A DNA stretch of 64,000 bases, from assembly GCA_014584315.1 (NCBI GenBank), contig JACTNA010000019.1, forward strand, positions 62,001 through 126,000, written 5' to 3'. Shown piece after piece: positions 8,958 through 17,727 of the stretch. Every line of letters starts with the position of its first letter. Positions within the stretch are counted from its first letter, which is position 1. This DNA comes from Planctomycetota bacterium (GTDB taxonomy: Bacteria; Planctomycetota; Phycisphaerae; Phycisphaerales; UBA1924). Under the pieces are notes generated by a model, which searched no databases, was not told the origin of the DNA, and saw nothing but the letters and a program-made list of their open reading frames with translations. The translations under genes were made by a program, and so were the position numbers.

Positions 8958-10097
8958 CTACTTCCCGCCCCACGGCAGGAACCCGATGACGATCGACACG
9001 GCGATCAGCACGACGATCGCGATCTCGAGAACCTCCATCCGACGGTGCGTACGGAACTCCGATATCTTGTGGTAGATGCTGTCCGCGGTCTCGAGTTTGC
9101 GCAGCACGTTCGCGTCCCACTCCGGCAGGTGCAGGCGGCCGGCGGCCAGGCGGTAGAGGCGGGCGAGGTACTGGTCGCCCACGAGTTTGATCGCGTTGTT
9201 CACGCCTTCGAAGAGCGCAGCCGCGTCCATCTGGAGGACGGCCAGGCGGCGCAAGTCGCCGGCGCTCGGCCCGATCGGCCACACACGGCGCTCGCCACGT
9301 CCGGCGAGCACCGCATGGGCGTGCTCGAGCACGCCGTCGAGCTTGCCGTCCAGCAGACGCATCTCCGCCAGTTCCACGTTCGCGTGCTCGAGGACCGCGA
9401 TCGCGTCGGCCGGCTCGGGATCGAAGACGGCGGCGGCGTGCCAGTCCACGACCGCGGCGTCGGTGCGCCCGAAGGCGACGCGGCTGGCGAGGCACTCGGC
9501 GACCTGCCGCGACGACAGTTCGCCACGCTCGCCGAGCAGCATCCGCGCGAGCAGTTCGGCGTGCCGGTCGATGATGTCCTCGGCCGCGAGGGCGGGATCC
9601 CACGCGGTGAACGCGAAGACGGCGTAGTCCTCGACCACGCCGGAGACCCCCGGATCGGTCACCGCCGACCGCACCGTGGCGAGAAGGTCCTCCACGCGCC
9701 GGCGCGACTCGAACAAGAGCGCGTCGTTGTCGTACAGGTCGTCGCTCAGCGTGGGAAGATCGCCGAGCGGGCCGTCGATCGGCACGCGGAAGCACACCGA
9801 CACTGCGCCGAAGTCGTACAGCGTGCAGTCCGCCGTGCCGTCCGTCTCGAACCGGCCCACGCGGACCGGGCCTGCCCTGTGCGAGACGAGCAACGGGGCC
9901 GGCTCGTACTGGAACCAGGTCGCCGCGCGACGCCGCTGGCGCATCAACTGCCGCTGGGCGACCTCGGTGATGAGCCTCGACGCGGCTTCGAGATCGACCG
10001 ACAGCCCGACGTCGTACGCGAAGAACACGTGGCACGACCCGCGAACGCGAACCGCGCCGTCGCCGCCCGCCCCGGATGCCGACCCGCCGTCGCTCAT
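8958..10097 (-). CDS. RMD1/YagE (DUF155)-like membrane-anchored protein
   Basis: A 379-residue protein. The N-terminal half has CTLYDFGAVSVCFRVP, resembling the LFDYGVVVFW motif of RMD1/DUF155 proteins. The C-terminus is a basic helix followed by one membrane segment (MEVLEIAIVVLIAVSIVIGFL), as in that family, where a conserved hydrophobic helix ends the protein. Molecular function is unknown; yeast Rmd1 and relatives affect meiotic division or mitochondrial translation. It lies 99 bases upstream of mutS on the same strand and is divergent from a C39-like gene. The family assignment is tentative, resting on the overall pattern rather than a search. Confidence 0.6.
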   Translation of the reverse strand: MSDGGSASGAGGDGAVRVRGSCHVFFAYDVGLSVDLEAASRLITEVAQRQLMRQRRRAATWFQYEPAPLLVSHRAGPVRVGRFETDGTADCTLYDFGAVSVCFRVPIDGPLGDLPTLSDDLYDNDALLFESRRRVEDLLATVRSAVTDPGVSGVVEDYAVFAFTAWDPALAAEDIIDRHAELLARMLLGERGELSSRQVAECLASRVAFGRTDAAVVDWHAAAVFDPEPADAIAVLEHANVELAEMRLLDGKLDGVLEHAHAVLAGRGERRVWPIGPSAGDLRRLAVLQMDAAALFEGVNNAIKLVGDQYLARLYRLAAGRLHLPEWDANVLRKLETADSIYHKISEFRTHRRMEVLEIAIVVLIAVSIVIGFLPWGGK

Positions 10098-10167
10098 GCG
10101 CGCCCCTCCGCGAGAACCGTGGGCGGATGATAGGATTCACGGACCGATCCCCACTCACGATCGCCGC

Positions 10168-10890
10168 ATGGCCAAACTCCGCCTCGAAATGATGCCCCAG
10201 CCCGACGACGTGACGTGCGGCCCGACCGCCCTGCACGCCGTCTATCGCTACTACGATGACAACATCCCGCTCGACGACGTGATCGCCCAGACGAAGATGC
10301 TCGAGCAGGGCGGCACGCTCGCCGTCATGCTCGCCTGCCACGCTCTCACGCGCGGGTACAGCGCGACCATCTACGCCTACAACCTCAAGGTCTTCGACCC
10401 GACCTGGTTCCGGCGCGGCGTGGACCTGGCGGCCAAACTCAGACGGCAGGCCGAACTCAAGCCCGGCGACCGGCAACTCCGCTGGGCGACCGACGGCTAC
10501 CTCGAGTTCCTCCGGCTCGGCGGGCGTGTGCGGCACACAGACCTCACGACCGGCCTGCTGCGGGGGTACCTCAAGCGCGGCATCCCGATCCTCGCGGGGC
10601 TGAACTCGACCTTCCTCTACAACTGCGCCCGCGAGATCGACGAGACCAACGACTACGACGACCTGCGCGGCGAGCCGGCGGGGCACTTCGTGGTGCTCGC
10701 GGGGTACGACAAGGTCCGGCGGCAGGTGCTGATCGCCGACCCGCTGGGCGACAACCCCACCTTCGAGCCGCACATGTACTGGGTCCGCATGCCGCGTCTG
10801 GTCGCCTCGATCCTGCTGGGCGTGCTGACCTACGACGCGAGCCTGCTCATCATCGAACCGAAGCGCGCGGCGGATCGCGGGCGGGTCTGA
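10168..10890 (+). CDS. C39-like cysteine peptidase family protein
   Basis: A 240-residue soluble protein with a papain-like C39 pattern: MMPQPDDVTCGPTALHAVYRYY places a catalytic-type Cys after Gln/Asp near residue 13, and PAGHFVVLAGYDKVRRQVLIADPLG gives the His and Asp. Standalone proteins of this kind are often annotated as C39 peptidases with unknown substrate. There is no ABC domain, so it is not a classical bacteriocin exporter. Start ATG 10168 is chosen because homology begins there; no clear Shine-Dalgarno is seen, but TAGGAT at 10131-10136 could be a -10 box giving a short leader. The gene is divergent from the RMD1-like gene over 70 bases. Confidence 0.75.
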   Translation: MAKLRLEMMPQPDDVTCGPTALHAVYRYYDDNIPLDDVIAQTKMLEQGGTLAVMLACHALTRGYSATIYAYNLKVFDPTWFRRGVDLAAKLRRQAELKPGDRQLRWATDGYLEFLRLGGRVRHTDLTTGLLRGYLKRGIPILAGLNSTFLYNCAREIDETNDYDDLRGEPAGHFVVLAGYDKVRRQVLIADPLGDNPTFEPHMYWVRMPRLVASILLGVLTYDASLLIIEPKRAADRGRV

Positions 10891-10920
10891 GCCGGAGCAC
10901 GCGGGCGGCCTCCACGGGCG

Positions 10921-12408
10921 TCACCCGTCCCGGCCCCGGATGCGCTCGAGCGTCGCCGTCGTGGAGCGACCCTCGACAAGATCCACCAGTTCCACTCGCC
11001 CCCCGATGGACTCGACGAACTCACGCCCCACCACGCCGTCGTGCCCCCAGTCCGCGCCCTTGACCAGCACGTCGGGGCGGATCGTCTCGATGAGCCGCAT
11101 GGGCGTGTCCTCGGAGAACAGCACGACGGCCCCGACGGCCTCGAGCGCGCCGAGGACCCGCGCGCGGTCCTCCTGTCCGTTCACGGGGCGCCCTTCGCCC
11201 TTCAGACGCCGCACGGACTCGTCGTCGTTCAGCCCAACGATCAGGAAATCACCCATCTCCGCCGCCCGATCCAGCAGCGCGACGTGGCCCGCGTGCAGAA
11301 CGTCGAAGCACCCGTTGGTGAAGACGATCGTCTGCCCCCGATCGCGGCGGGCCGCGACCTCCACGGCCACCTGTTCGAGGGATCGGGCCTTGCCGACCAG
11401 CGCTCCCGCCCGCAGCAGCAACTCGTGGTGGATCCGCCGCAGCGGGATCGGCTGCGTGCCGAAGACCTCGACCTCCAGGCCCGCCGCGGCGTTGGCGAAG
11501 CGTACCGCGTCGGGCCACGAGCACCCGTTGGCCCTCGCGGCGGCGAGCGCGGCGAGGAACATGTCGCCCGCGCCGGTCACGTCGTAGACCTGCCGGGCGA
11601 GCGTGGGCACGGAAAGGGGGGGGGCGTCGCGCTCGAGCAGCAGCGCGCCCTGCCGGTCCAGCGTCAGCACCACCGCCTCGCACGAGAGCCGCCCCAGCAG
11701 GTCGTGCGCCAGGTGCACGCACTGCTCGGGCGATGCCGCGCCGTCGGTCGGAAAGCCGGTGGCGAACTCGGCCTCGTTCCGGTTCGGGGTGATGGCCGTC
11801 GCCCCCGCGTACTTCGAATAGTCCGCGATGCGGGCCGGATCGACGAACACCGGCACGCCCGAAGCGACCGCGCGCCGGATGACCTCGCGGCAGAGCGCCT
11901 CGTCGCAGACGCCCTTGCCGTAGTCCTCGACGCAGACCACGTCGACGGACGCGAGCGCGGCGTCGAAGGCGGCCAGCAGGCGTTGCCGCGCGTCCGCGCC
12001 CAGCGGCGCGCGCGACTCGTGGTCCACCCGGAACATCTTCTGCGGATGCCGCTGCTGCGCCAGCCCGACGAGGTTGCGCTTCAGCGTCGTGGGGCGCGTC
12101 GGATCGGCGATCAACCCCGCCGTATCGACCCCGGATTGCCGCAACGCATCGCGGAGCGCGCGTCCCTCCGCGTCGTCGCCCGTCACGCCGAAGACGGCCA
12201 CGCTCCCCTCCATCGCGGCCAGGTCGAGCGCCAGACTGGCCGCCCCCCCCGGCGTGCGCTCGACCCGGCGCACCAGCAGGACGGGCACGGGAGCGTCGGC
12301 GGAGAGCCGTTCGGCGTCGCCGTACACCAGTTCGTCCAGCATGAAGTCGCCCACCACGAGGGCGCGGAAGGGCCGCCAGGCGTCGAGGTGGCGCAGCAGC
12401 GTGTCCAT
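10921..12408 (-). CDS. hldE: Bifunctional heptose-7-phosphate kinase/heptose-1-phosphate adenylyltransferase HldE
   Basis: A 495-residue fusion that makes ADP-heptose for the LPS core. Residues 1 to about 330 are a PfkB-type kinase with GDFMLDEL near the start, the sugar-binding GG and DVTGAGDMF as the ATP/catalytic loop. Residues about 350-495 form a cytidylyltransferase-like domain with FTNGCFDVLHAGH and LNDDESVRRLKG. Both active-site sets look intact. Its start is 24 bases downstream of the trkA stop, so it may share the trkH-trkA transcript. G/C homopolymers of nine and eight bases lie inside the gene (11616-11624, 12243-12250). Its presence implies heptose-containing LPS. Confidence 0.95.
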   Translation of the reverse strand: MDTLLRHLDAWRPFRALVVGDFMLDELVYGDAERLSADAPVPVLLVRRVERTPGGAASLALDLAAMEGSVAVFGVTGDDAEGRALRDALRQSGVDTAGLIADPTRPTTLKRNLVGLAQQRHPQKMFRVDHESRAPLGADARQRLLAAFDAALASVDVVCVEDYGKGVCDEALCREVIRRAVASGVPVFVDPARIADYSKYAGATAITPNRNEAEFATGFPTDGAASPEQCVHLAHDLLGRLSCEAVVLTLDRQGALLLERDAPPLSVPTLARQVYDVTGAGDMFLAALAAARANGCSWPDAVRFANAAAGLEVEVFGTQPIPLRRIHHELLLRAGALVGKARSLEQVAVEVAARRDRGQTIVFTNGCFDVLHAGHVALLDRAAEMGDFLIVGLNDDESVRRLKGEGRPVNGQEDRARVLGALEAVGAVVLFSEDTPMRLIETIRPDVLVKGADWGHDGVVGREFVESIGGRVELVDLVEGRSTTATLERIRGRDG

Positions 12409-12432
12409 GCGGGAGAAGCCTACGCGCGGGGG

Positions 12433-13107
12433 CTAGTCGTCGCGCGGCAGCCGGCGGAGGTCCTCGTCGCGCCCCATCAGCACGAGAATATCGCTCGGCC
12501 GCAGCGGCTCGTCCGGGCGGGGCATCTCGATGCGCGGCCCGCCGGCCCGCGCGTCGCCCGCGCCCTCGCGCCGGATCGCCACGACGTGGACCCCCGCTTT
12601 CGCGCGCAGGTTCAACTCGACCAGCGTCTGCCCGACCCACTTCTTCGGGGACTCGATCTCAACGACGCTGTACCCCTCGTGGAACTCGATCTGGTTCAGG
12701 AAGCGCGGGCTGATCAGGCGGTTCGCCCATCGGTCCGCGGACTCCTCCTCCGGGCTGACCACCTCGTCCGCGCCGATGCGGGCGAGGATGCGCGCGATCG
12801 TCGGCGACCAGGCCCGGGCGATCACCCGAGGCACGCCGATCTGCTTCAGGATCACCGTGCTGAGCGTCAGGGCCTCGAAGTCCGCCCCGATGCCGAGCAC
12901 CGCGGCGTTGAACTTCTGGACGCCCTGCGAACGCAGCGCCTCTTCATCCGTCGAATCGAGACACACGGCGAGGGTGACGCGGCCGCTGAACTCCTCGACG
13001 ATCTCCCGGTCCTTGTCGATCGCGAGGACTTCGTGACCCGCGGCGGCCAGGTTCGTGGCGAGGCGGCCGCCGAAGCGTCCAAGCCCGATGACGGCGAAGC
13101 GGTCCAT
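12433..13107 (-). CDS. trkA: Trk/Ktr potassium uptake regulatory subunit (TrkA, RCK protein)
   Basis: A 224-residue cytoplasmic gating ring protein. An N-terminal RCK Rossmann fold with VIGLGRFGGRLA and the acidic LAIDKD strand end binds NAD(H)/ATP, and a C-terminal TrkA_C domain (about 135-220) has the typical DIL(V)LMG ending. The single-RCK length fits KtrA/C or one half of enteric TrkA. The start at 13107 is set by the Rossmann motif at residue 5. It lies 17 bases downstream of trkH, so the two clearly form one potassium uptake unit. Confidence 0.93.
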   Translation of the reverse strand: MDRFAVIGLGRFGGRLATNLAAAGHEVLAIDKDREIVEEFSGRVTLAVCLDSTDEEALRSQGVQKFNAAVLGIGADFEALTLSTVILKQIGVPRVIARAWSPTIARILARIGADEVVSPEEESADRWANRLISPRFLNQIEFHEGYSVVEIESPKKWVGQTLVELNLRAKAGVHVVAIRREGAGDARAGGPRIEMPRPDEPLRPSDILVLMGRDEDLRRLPRDD

Positions 13108-13124
13108 GCGTGGCTCCGTTGGGT

Positions 13125-14933
13125 TCAGCCGAGCAGAACGCTGTCGTGGGCGTAAGCGTAGGGCCTGCGGACACTCGCCCCGAGCATCAGCGCGCCCAGC
13201 AGCGTCAGGGGGCCGACCCGACCCAGGAACATCGCCGCGATCATCACGACACGCCCCGCCGGCGTCAACTCGGGCGTCAGCCCGAGCGAAAGCCCCGTCG
13301 TCGTGCACCCGCTCACGGCCTCGAAGACGACGACCTCGAAGGGCGCGCTCTCGGTGAGGGTGAGAACGAGCGTGACGGTGGTGATGAGGGCGGCGTAGCA
13401 GAGGCCCAGCGTGCCGGCACGGCGCACCAGCGTGTCCGAGATCGCCCGACCGAACGCCTCCGTCTCGTCCCGGCGTCTGAGCGTGGCGACCACCGAGAGC
13501 ACCAGCACGGCGAGCGTCGTGACCTTCATCCCCCCGGCGGTCGAGCCGGGCGCGCCCCCGATGATCATCAGCGTCATCAGCGTCGTACGCCCCACGGGCG
13601 AGACCTCGCTCATCGGGATCGTGTTGAAGCCGGCCGTCCGGGCGGCGACGGCCATGAAGGTCGCGTCCGAGACGGCCTCCAGCACGCCGACCTCCGGCGC
13701 CGCGGTCGGGTCGCGGGGGTTGGGCAGGAGTTGTCCCGCCATGAAGACCGCACCGCCCGCGAGGAAGAGCACGAGCGTCGTGACGAGCACCAGTTTGCTG
13801 TGGAGCGCGAGCCAGCCTTCCCCCGGGCGGCGCGACGGGACCGGCGTGCCCCGCACATGGTTGACGAGCCGCAACAGGCGGTAGCGCACGACGCCCGTGA
13901 CGTCCGCGAGCACCGGGAACCCGAGGCCGCCGAGCACCACGAGCGGCAGGATGACCGCGTGCGCGATCAGCCCGAACCGGACGCCTTCGAGGCTCCGGCC
14001 CGTCAGGTCGAACCCCGCGTTGCAGAACGCGCTGATGCTGTGGAACGCGCTCAGGCCCGCGCGACGCAGCGGGGAGAGCGTCTCGCCCGGCGCGGCCTCC
14101 CACAGCGGGTACATCAACGCCGCGCCGACCAGTTCGATGCCGAGCGTGGTGAGCAGCACGAACCGCCCGAAGTTCAGCAGACGGTTCATCGGCATGTCGT
14201 TGAGCATCTGGCTGAGGCTCAGGTTCTCGCGCAGCGACAGGCTCCGCCCGATCAGCATCGCCAGCGTCGAGCCGAACAGGATGATGCCCAGGCCGCCGAG
14301 TTGGATGAAGACGGCGATGACGGCGTGTCCGAAGGGCGTGAAACCCTCCGCCGTGCTGCGCACGACCAGGCCCGTGACGCAGACCGCGCTCGTCATGGTG
14401 AAGGCCGCGTCGAGCCAGGAGATCGGGTTGTCGGCGGGCGTGGCTACCGGCGTCTTGATGATGAGCGTGCCGACGATGATCAGGACCAGGAACGACATCG
14501 GAAACAGCACGCCGGGCCTCTCGAGCACACGCGCGAGCGCGACGTTCAGCCCCCACAGTTCGGCGGCGAACCGCAGCACGGCGACCGCCTCGACCACGCG
14601 CCACGCAGGGCCGTTCGAGTCGATCGCGCCGAAGATCGCGCCGAGCGCGGCCGCGACCGCGACGCCCCACTCCGCCGGACCGAACCGGAACTGCTCGGTC
14701 AGCACGCCCGAGGAACGGGCGAGCCGATACGCGAGCACGAAGTACGCCAGCAGGCACGCGGCCTCGCCCGCGCGAACCAACGCCATCGCGGCCGGCGGCT
14801 CGTAGAAGCCATGCTCCAACGCGACCCCGACCGAAGCAAGGGCGACAAGACTCGTGCGGAGCAGGGGCCACGCCAGCCCCGCGAGTCGGTGGCCGGTACG
14901 CCGCGGGCCGGTCGCGGCCTGGAGCGTCGTCAT
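13125..14933 (-). CDS. trkH: Trk/Ktr potassium transporter membrane subunit (TrkH/KtrB family)
   Basis: A 602-residue integral membrane K+ transporter. It has repeated M1-P-M2 units with selectivity-filter glycines, for example FTMTSAVCVTGLVV, SISAFCNAGFDL, VAARTAGFNTIPMS and FEAVSGCTTTGLSLG. About 150 residues before the first pore unit carry extra membrane helices, longer than KtrB. The ATG at 14933 is chosen over the upstream in-frame GTG at 15014 because the latter would start within the tRNA-Cys gene. The trkA regulatory subunit follows directly. Confidence 0.93.
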   Translation of the reverse strand: MTTLQAATGPRRTGHRLAGLAWPLLRTSLVALASVGVALEHGFYEPPAAMALVRAGEAACLLAYFVLAYRLARSSGVLTEQFRFGPAEWGVAVAAALGAIFGAIDSNGPAWRVVEAVAVLRFAAELWGLNVALARVLERPGVLFPMSFLVLIIVGTLIIKTPVATPADNPISWLDAAFTMTSAVCVTGLVVRSTAEGFTPFGHAVIAVFIQLGGLGIILFGSTLAMLIGRSLSLRENLSLSQMLNDMPMNRLLNFGRFVLLTTLGIELVGAALMYPLWEAAPGETLSPLRRAGLSAFHSISAFCNAGFDLTGRSLEGVRFGLIAHAVILPLVVLGGLGFPVLADVTGVVRYRLLRLVNHVRGTPVPSRRPGEGWLALHSKLVLVTTLVLFLAGGAVFMAGQLLPNPRDPTAAPEVGVLEAVSDATFMAVAARTAGFNTIPMSEVSPVGRTTLMTLMIIGGAPGSTAGGMKVTTLAVLVLSVVATLRRRDETEAFGRAISDTLVRRAGTLGLCYAALITTVTLVLTLTESAPFEVVVFEAVSGCTTTGLSLGLTPELTPAGRVVMIAAMFLGRVGPLTLLGALMLGASVRRPYAYAHDSVLLG

Positions 14934-14989
14934 GGGCGAGGATGGTAGCGGCAAGCCGTCCCCCCCGATCCGCGACTCACGGACGGCAA

Positions 14990-15063
14990 AGGCCGCGGTG
15001 GGATTCGAACCCACGAATAACGGATTTGCAATCCGTCCCCTTGGTCCACTTGGGTACGCGGCC
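14990..15063 (-). tRNA. tRNA-Cys (GCA)
   Basis: A full cloverleaf reads on the minus strand: acceptor GGCCGCG pairs with CGCGGCC, the anticodon loop is TTGCAAA giving GCA, and the T loop is TTCGAAT. The discriminator base is U, as expected for tRNA-Cys. CCA is not encoded. It lies 57 bases upstream of trkH on the same strand. Confidence 0.95.
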
Positions 15064-15117
15064 GACGGCCCGGGTGGCCCGTGCCCGGACGGTACGAGTT
15101 CGCCGGGCCGGGGTCAA

Positions 15118-15146
15118 TTGAGGGCGTGCCCCCGGCGATGTAGCAT
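15118..15146 (+). promoter_or_regulatory. Candidate sigma-70 promoter for the 15167 gene
   Basis: TTGAGG at 15118-15123 and TAGCAT at 15141-15146 are separated by exactly 17 bases, just upstream of the secreted-protein gene. It is identified by pattern only. Confidence 0.45.
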
Positions 15147-15166
15147 GTCGGAGCGTGGGCCGGTCG

Positions 15167-16195
15167 ATGAAAGAGCGCATGACGCGAACCGTGCTGATGA
15201 TCGCGGGGCTGGCGGCCGGCATCGTCGCGTTCGGCGGCGATGGTGCGTTCGGCCAGGACGAGCAGCCCCCGCCCCCCCCGGCGGACCTGACCGACGATCC
15301 CCGCCTCAACGACCCGAGCGTCGATGAGATGAAGCGGGAACTCGAACGGCGTGCCGATCCCGGTCGCCTCATCCTGCCCCGCCCCAAGCCGACGGTGCAG
15401 CCCGTCGTGCCGGGCCGCCCGATGGAGCCGTCGCTGCTCCCGGGGTTGAACGTGTCCGAGGCGCCGCGCCCGACGGGCCGCCTGATCGCCGAGGGCACGT
15501 TCCTCTGGGCCGCGCCGGGCCGGCTCTACCCGCTCCGCGAGACCGACGACATCGTCTTCATCCCCGACGAGGAAACGGGCAGCGGCCCGAACGCCCTGCT
15601 CCTGATGCCCTCGCGGATGCGCGAGCGCATGGAGACGACGCTCGGCACCGAGCGGCAGGGCACGCCGGTGCGGCTCACGGGCGAGGTCTTCGTCCACCTC
15701 GGCCGCAACCACCTGCTCGTCACGGCCTTCGCCGTCGGAGGCTCGGAGACGAAGCCCAACGGCGCGACGAACGGCAACGGGGCCAACGGCACGCCGCAGC
15801 CCGAACTCGACCCGCGCGTGCAGGAGCTGATCCGCGACCTTGAGCAGCAGCGCGGCACGCCGCGCACGCTCGGCCGCGAGACCGCCGAGGCCGTCGAGGA
15901 CGACGGCACCGTCCGCGAGGGCGACCTCCTGCTGCGGCGCCGCGGGCGGATGGTGCGGACGGCCGGTGGCGAGTGGGCGATCGCGCTCGACAACGGCCCT
16001 TCGGGCGAGGCGCGGACCCTCATGCCGCTCGCCCCCTGCCGCACCGCGCAGGCCATGGAGCAGCGGGCGATCCGGCTCGGCGACGCCTGGACGTTCGAGG
16101 TCAGCGGACGGCTGCTGCGCTTCCGCGGGCGCACGCACCTGCTGCCCACGATGTACGTCACGCTCCCGCCCACCGAAACCACGCCGATGCAGTGA
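15167..16195 (+). CDS. Secreted protein of unknown function, Pro/Gly-linked
   Basis: A 342-residue protein with a signal peptide (hydrophobic MIAGLAAGIVAFGG, cleavage near AFGQD), a proline run, then a mostly beta-rich region. A low-complexity Asn/Gly linker (NGATNGNGANG) near residue 205 separates two parts with related wording: RLIAEGTFLWAAPGRLYPL early, and EGDLLLRRRGRMVR later. Both parts end in statements like LTGEVFVHLGRNHLLVT and SGRLLRFRGRTHLLPTMYV, so the protein may hold two copies of one small domain. No known family was recognised. ATG 15167 is chosen (GGAG upstream); GTG 15155 and ATG 15179 are alternatives. Confidence 0.7.
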   Translation: MKERMTRTVLMIAGLAAGIVAFGGDGAFGQDEQPPPPPADLTDDPRLNDPSVDEMKRELERRADPGRLILPRPKPTVQPVVPGRPMEPSLLPGLNVSEAPRPTGRLIAEGTFLWAAPGRLYPLRETDDIVFIPDEETGSGPNALLLMPSRMRERMETTLGTERQGTPVRLTGEVFVHLGRNHLLVTAFAVGGSETKPNGATNGNGANGTPQPELDPRVQELIRDLEQQRGTPRTLGRETAEAVEDDGTVREGDLLLRRRGRMVRTAGGEWAIALDNGPSGEARTLMPLAPCRTAQAMEQRAIRLGDAWTFEVSGRLLRFRGRTHLLPTMYVTLPPTETTPMQ

Positions 16196-16210
16196 CGCGG
16201 GCCCGCCCGG

Positions 16211-17557
16211 TCAACCGACCGGCGCCGTGCCCTCGACCGGCCGGTCCTCGACCGCCATCGGGTGCGTCGGCGATGCGCTCACGACCTCGCCCGGCATCGG
16301 GTTGAACCGCGAGCCGTACAGCGGCAGCTTCCGGTTCGGCTCGTGCCGGGGCAGCAGCGGCAGCAGCACGACCGCCAGCGCGACCAGCCCGAGGTTCGCC
16401 AGCAGCATCGGCAGCATCCCCGTCCACCCGAGGTGCACCATCACGCTCGTCACCACCACCACCGCCAGCGACAGCGGGATCAGCGCCTGCCACCCGAGCA
16501 CCATCACCTGGTCGTAGCGCAGCCGCGGCAGCGTCCACCGGATCACGATCATGAAGCACACCAGCGCCAGCACCTTCCCGAAGTACACCCCGAACTTCGC
16601 CAGCACGCCCGCCAGCGTCACGTTGTCCGGGTGAAGCCAGTGCGCACCGCTGATGAACCCCAGCGGCAGGTGGTACCCGCCCAGGAACAGCAGCGCGAAG
16701 AACGCGCACCCCGTGATCATGTGCGCGTACTCGGCCAGGAAGAACAGCGCGAACCGCATCGACGAGTACTCGGTGTGGTAGCCCCCCACCAGCTCCTGCT
16801 CCGCCTCGGCGTTGTCGAACGGGGCGCGGTTCGCCTCGGCCAGCGCGCAGCAGAAAAACAGCACCGCGGCGATCGGCTGGGCCAGGATCAGCCACCCGTG
16901 CTCCACCTGGTGCCGGATGATCGCCTCGGGCATCACCGCCCCGGTCAGCAGCAGGGCCGCCAGCAGCGAGAGCGCGAGCGGGATCTCGTAGGAGATCATC
17001 TGGGCCGTCGCCCGCAGCCCACCGAGGAACGAGTACTTGTTGTTGCTCGCCCACCCACCCAGCGTCACGCCGTAGACCCCCAGCGACGCCACCGCCAGGA
17101 TGTAGATGATCCCGACGTTCACCGGCGCGCCGGCCACGTACACCCGCCCGCCCTCGACCTCGCCCAGCAGCGGCAGCGTGAAGGTCGGCACGTCCCACAT
17201 CCCCCCCCACGGGATCAGCACGAACCCCATGAGGGCCGGGATGATCACCGCCATCGGCGCGAGCGTGAAGAGCGCCTTGTCCGTCCGCTCCGGCGTGTAG
17301 TCCTCCTTCAGCAGGAACTTCAGCCCGTCCGCCAGCGGCTGGCCCAGCCCCAGCGCGCCGCGCAGGAACTTCAACGCCGGCAGCCCGAAGTCAAACCCCA
17401 CCCGGTTCGGCCCGATCCGGTCCTGGATGTACGCGGAGATCTTGCGCTCGAGGTAGATCAGGTACGCCACCGTGATCAGGATCACATGGACCACGATCAC
17501 GATCAGCGCGACGCTGACCACGAACTGCGCTGTCACGATGTCGGCAAGGTTCGGCAC
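16211..17557 (-). CDS. nuoH: NADH-quinone oxidoreductase subunit H (NuoH)
   Basis: A 448-residue membrane subunit of complex I, with about eight to nine helices. Diagnostic parts are YLERKISAYIQDRIGPNRVG, the quinone-site loops GLKFLLKEDYTPE and ASNNKYSFLGGLRA, ISYEIPLALSLL, and ALAEANRAPFDNAEAEQELVGGYHTEYS. It is somewhat longer than the usual 330-420 residues because of an insert around 120-160 and the C-terminal tail. The GTG at 17557 is chosen; the frame stays open upstream through a heptamer repeat that is unlikely to be translated. No other nuo gene is adjacent on either side, which is unusual. Confidence 0.95.
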   Translation of the reverse strand: MPNLADIVTAQFVVSVALIVIVVHVILITVAYLIYLERKISAYIQDRIGPNRVGFDFGLPALKFLRGALGLGQPLADGLKFLLKEDYTPERTDKALFTLAPMAVIIPALMGFVLIPWGGMWDVPTFTLPLLGEVEGGRVYVAGAPVNVGIIYILAVASLGVYGVTLGGWASNNKYSFLGGLRATAQMISYEIPLALSLLAALLLTGAVMPEAIIRHQVEHGWLILAQPIAAVLFFCCALAEANRAPFDNAEAEQELVGGYHTEYSSMRFALFFLAEYAHMITGCAFFALLFLGGYHLPLGFISGAHWLHPDNVTLAGVLAKFGVYFGKVLALVCFMIVIRWTLPRLRYDQVMVLGWQALIPLSLAVVVVTSVMVHLGWTGMLPMLLANLGLVALAVVLLPLLPRHEPNRKLPLYGSRFNPMPGEVVSASPTHPMAVEDRPVEGTAPVG

Positions 17558-17605
17558 GGGGCCAACTGTAGTGGGGAGCGCGCGATCGGGAAAGCGGAGG
17601 AGGAG

Positions 17606-17694
17606 GGCTTGGGGCTTGGGGCTTGGGGCTTGAGTCCTGAGTCCTGAGTCCTGAGTCCTGAGGCGTGAGGCTTGGGGCTTGGGCTTGGGCTTGG
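17606..17694. repeat. Heptanucleotide tandem repeat array
   Basis: Perfect seven-base phasing runs from 17606 to 17682 over eleven units, in blocks: GGCTTGG three times, GGCTTGA, GTCCTGA four times, GGCGTGA, then GGCTTGG twice. Two six-base GCTTGG units follow to 17694. Confidence 0.9.
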
Positions 17695-17727
17695 GAGAGA
17701 GCGTTGCGCCCCCCGGCGCCTCTCCCC

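Noticed and set aside
7516..10773. A 1085-residue minus-strand open frame across mutS, the RMD1-like gene and the C39-like gene
   Set aside because: It has Arg/Ala/Gly-rich low-complexity composition typical of the antisense or shifted frame in GC-rich genes; the real genes are in other frames.
14934..15014. An N-terminal extension of trkH to 15014
   Set aside because: The extra residues lie partly in the tRNA-Cys gene and have no membrane-protein character.
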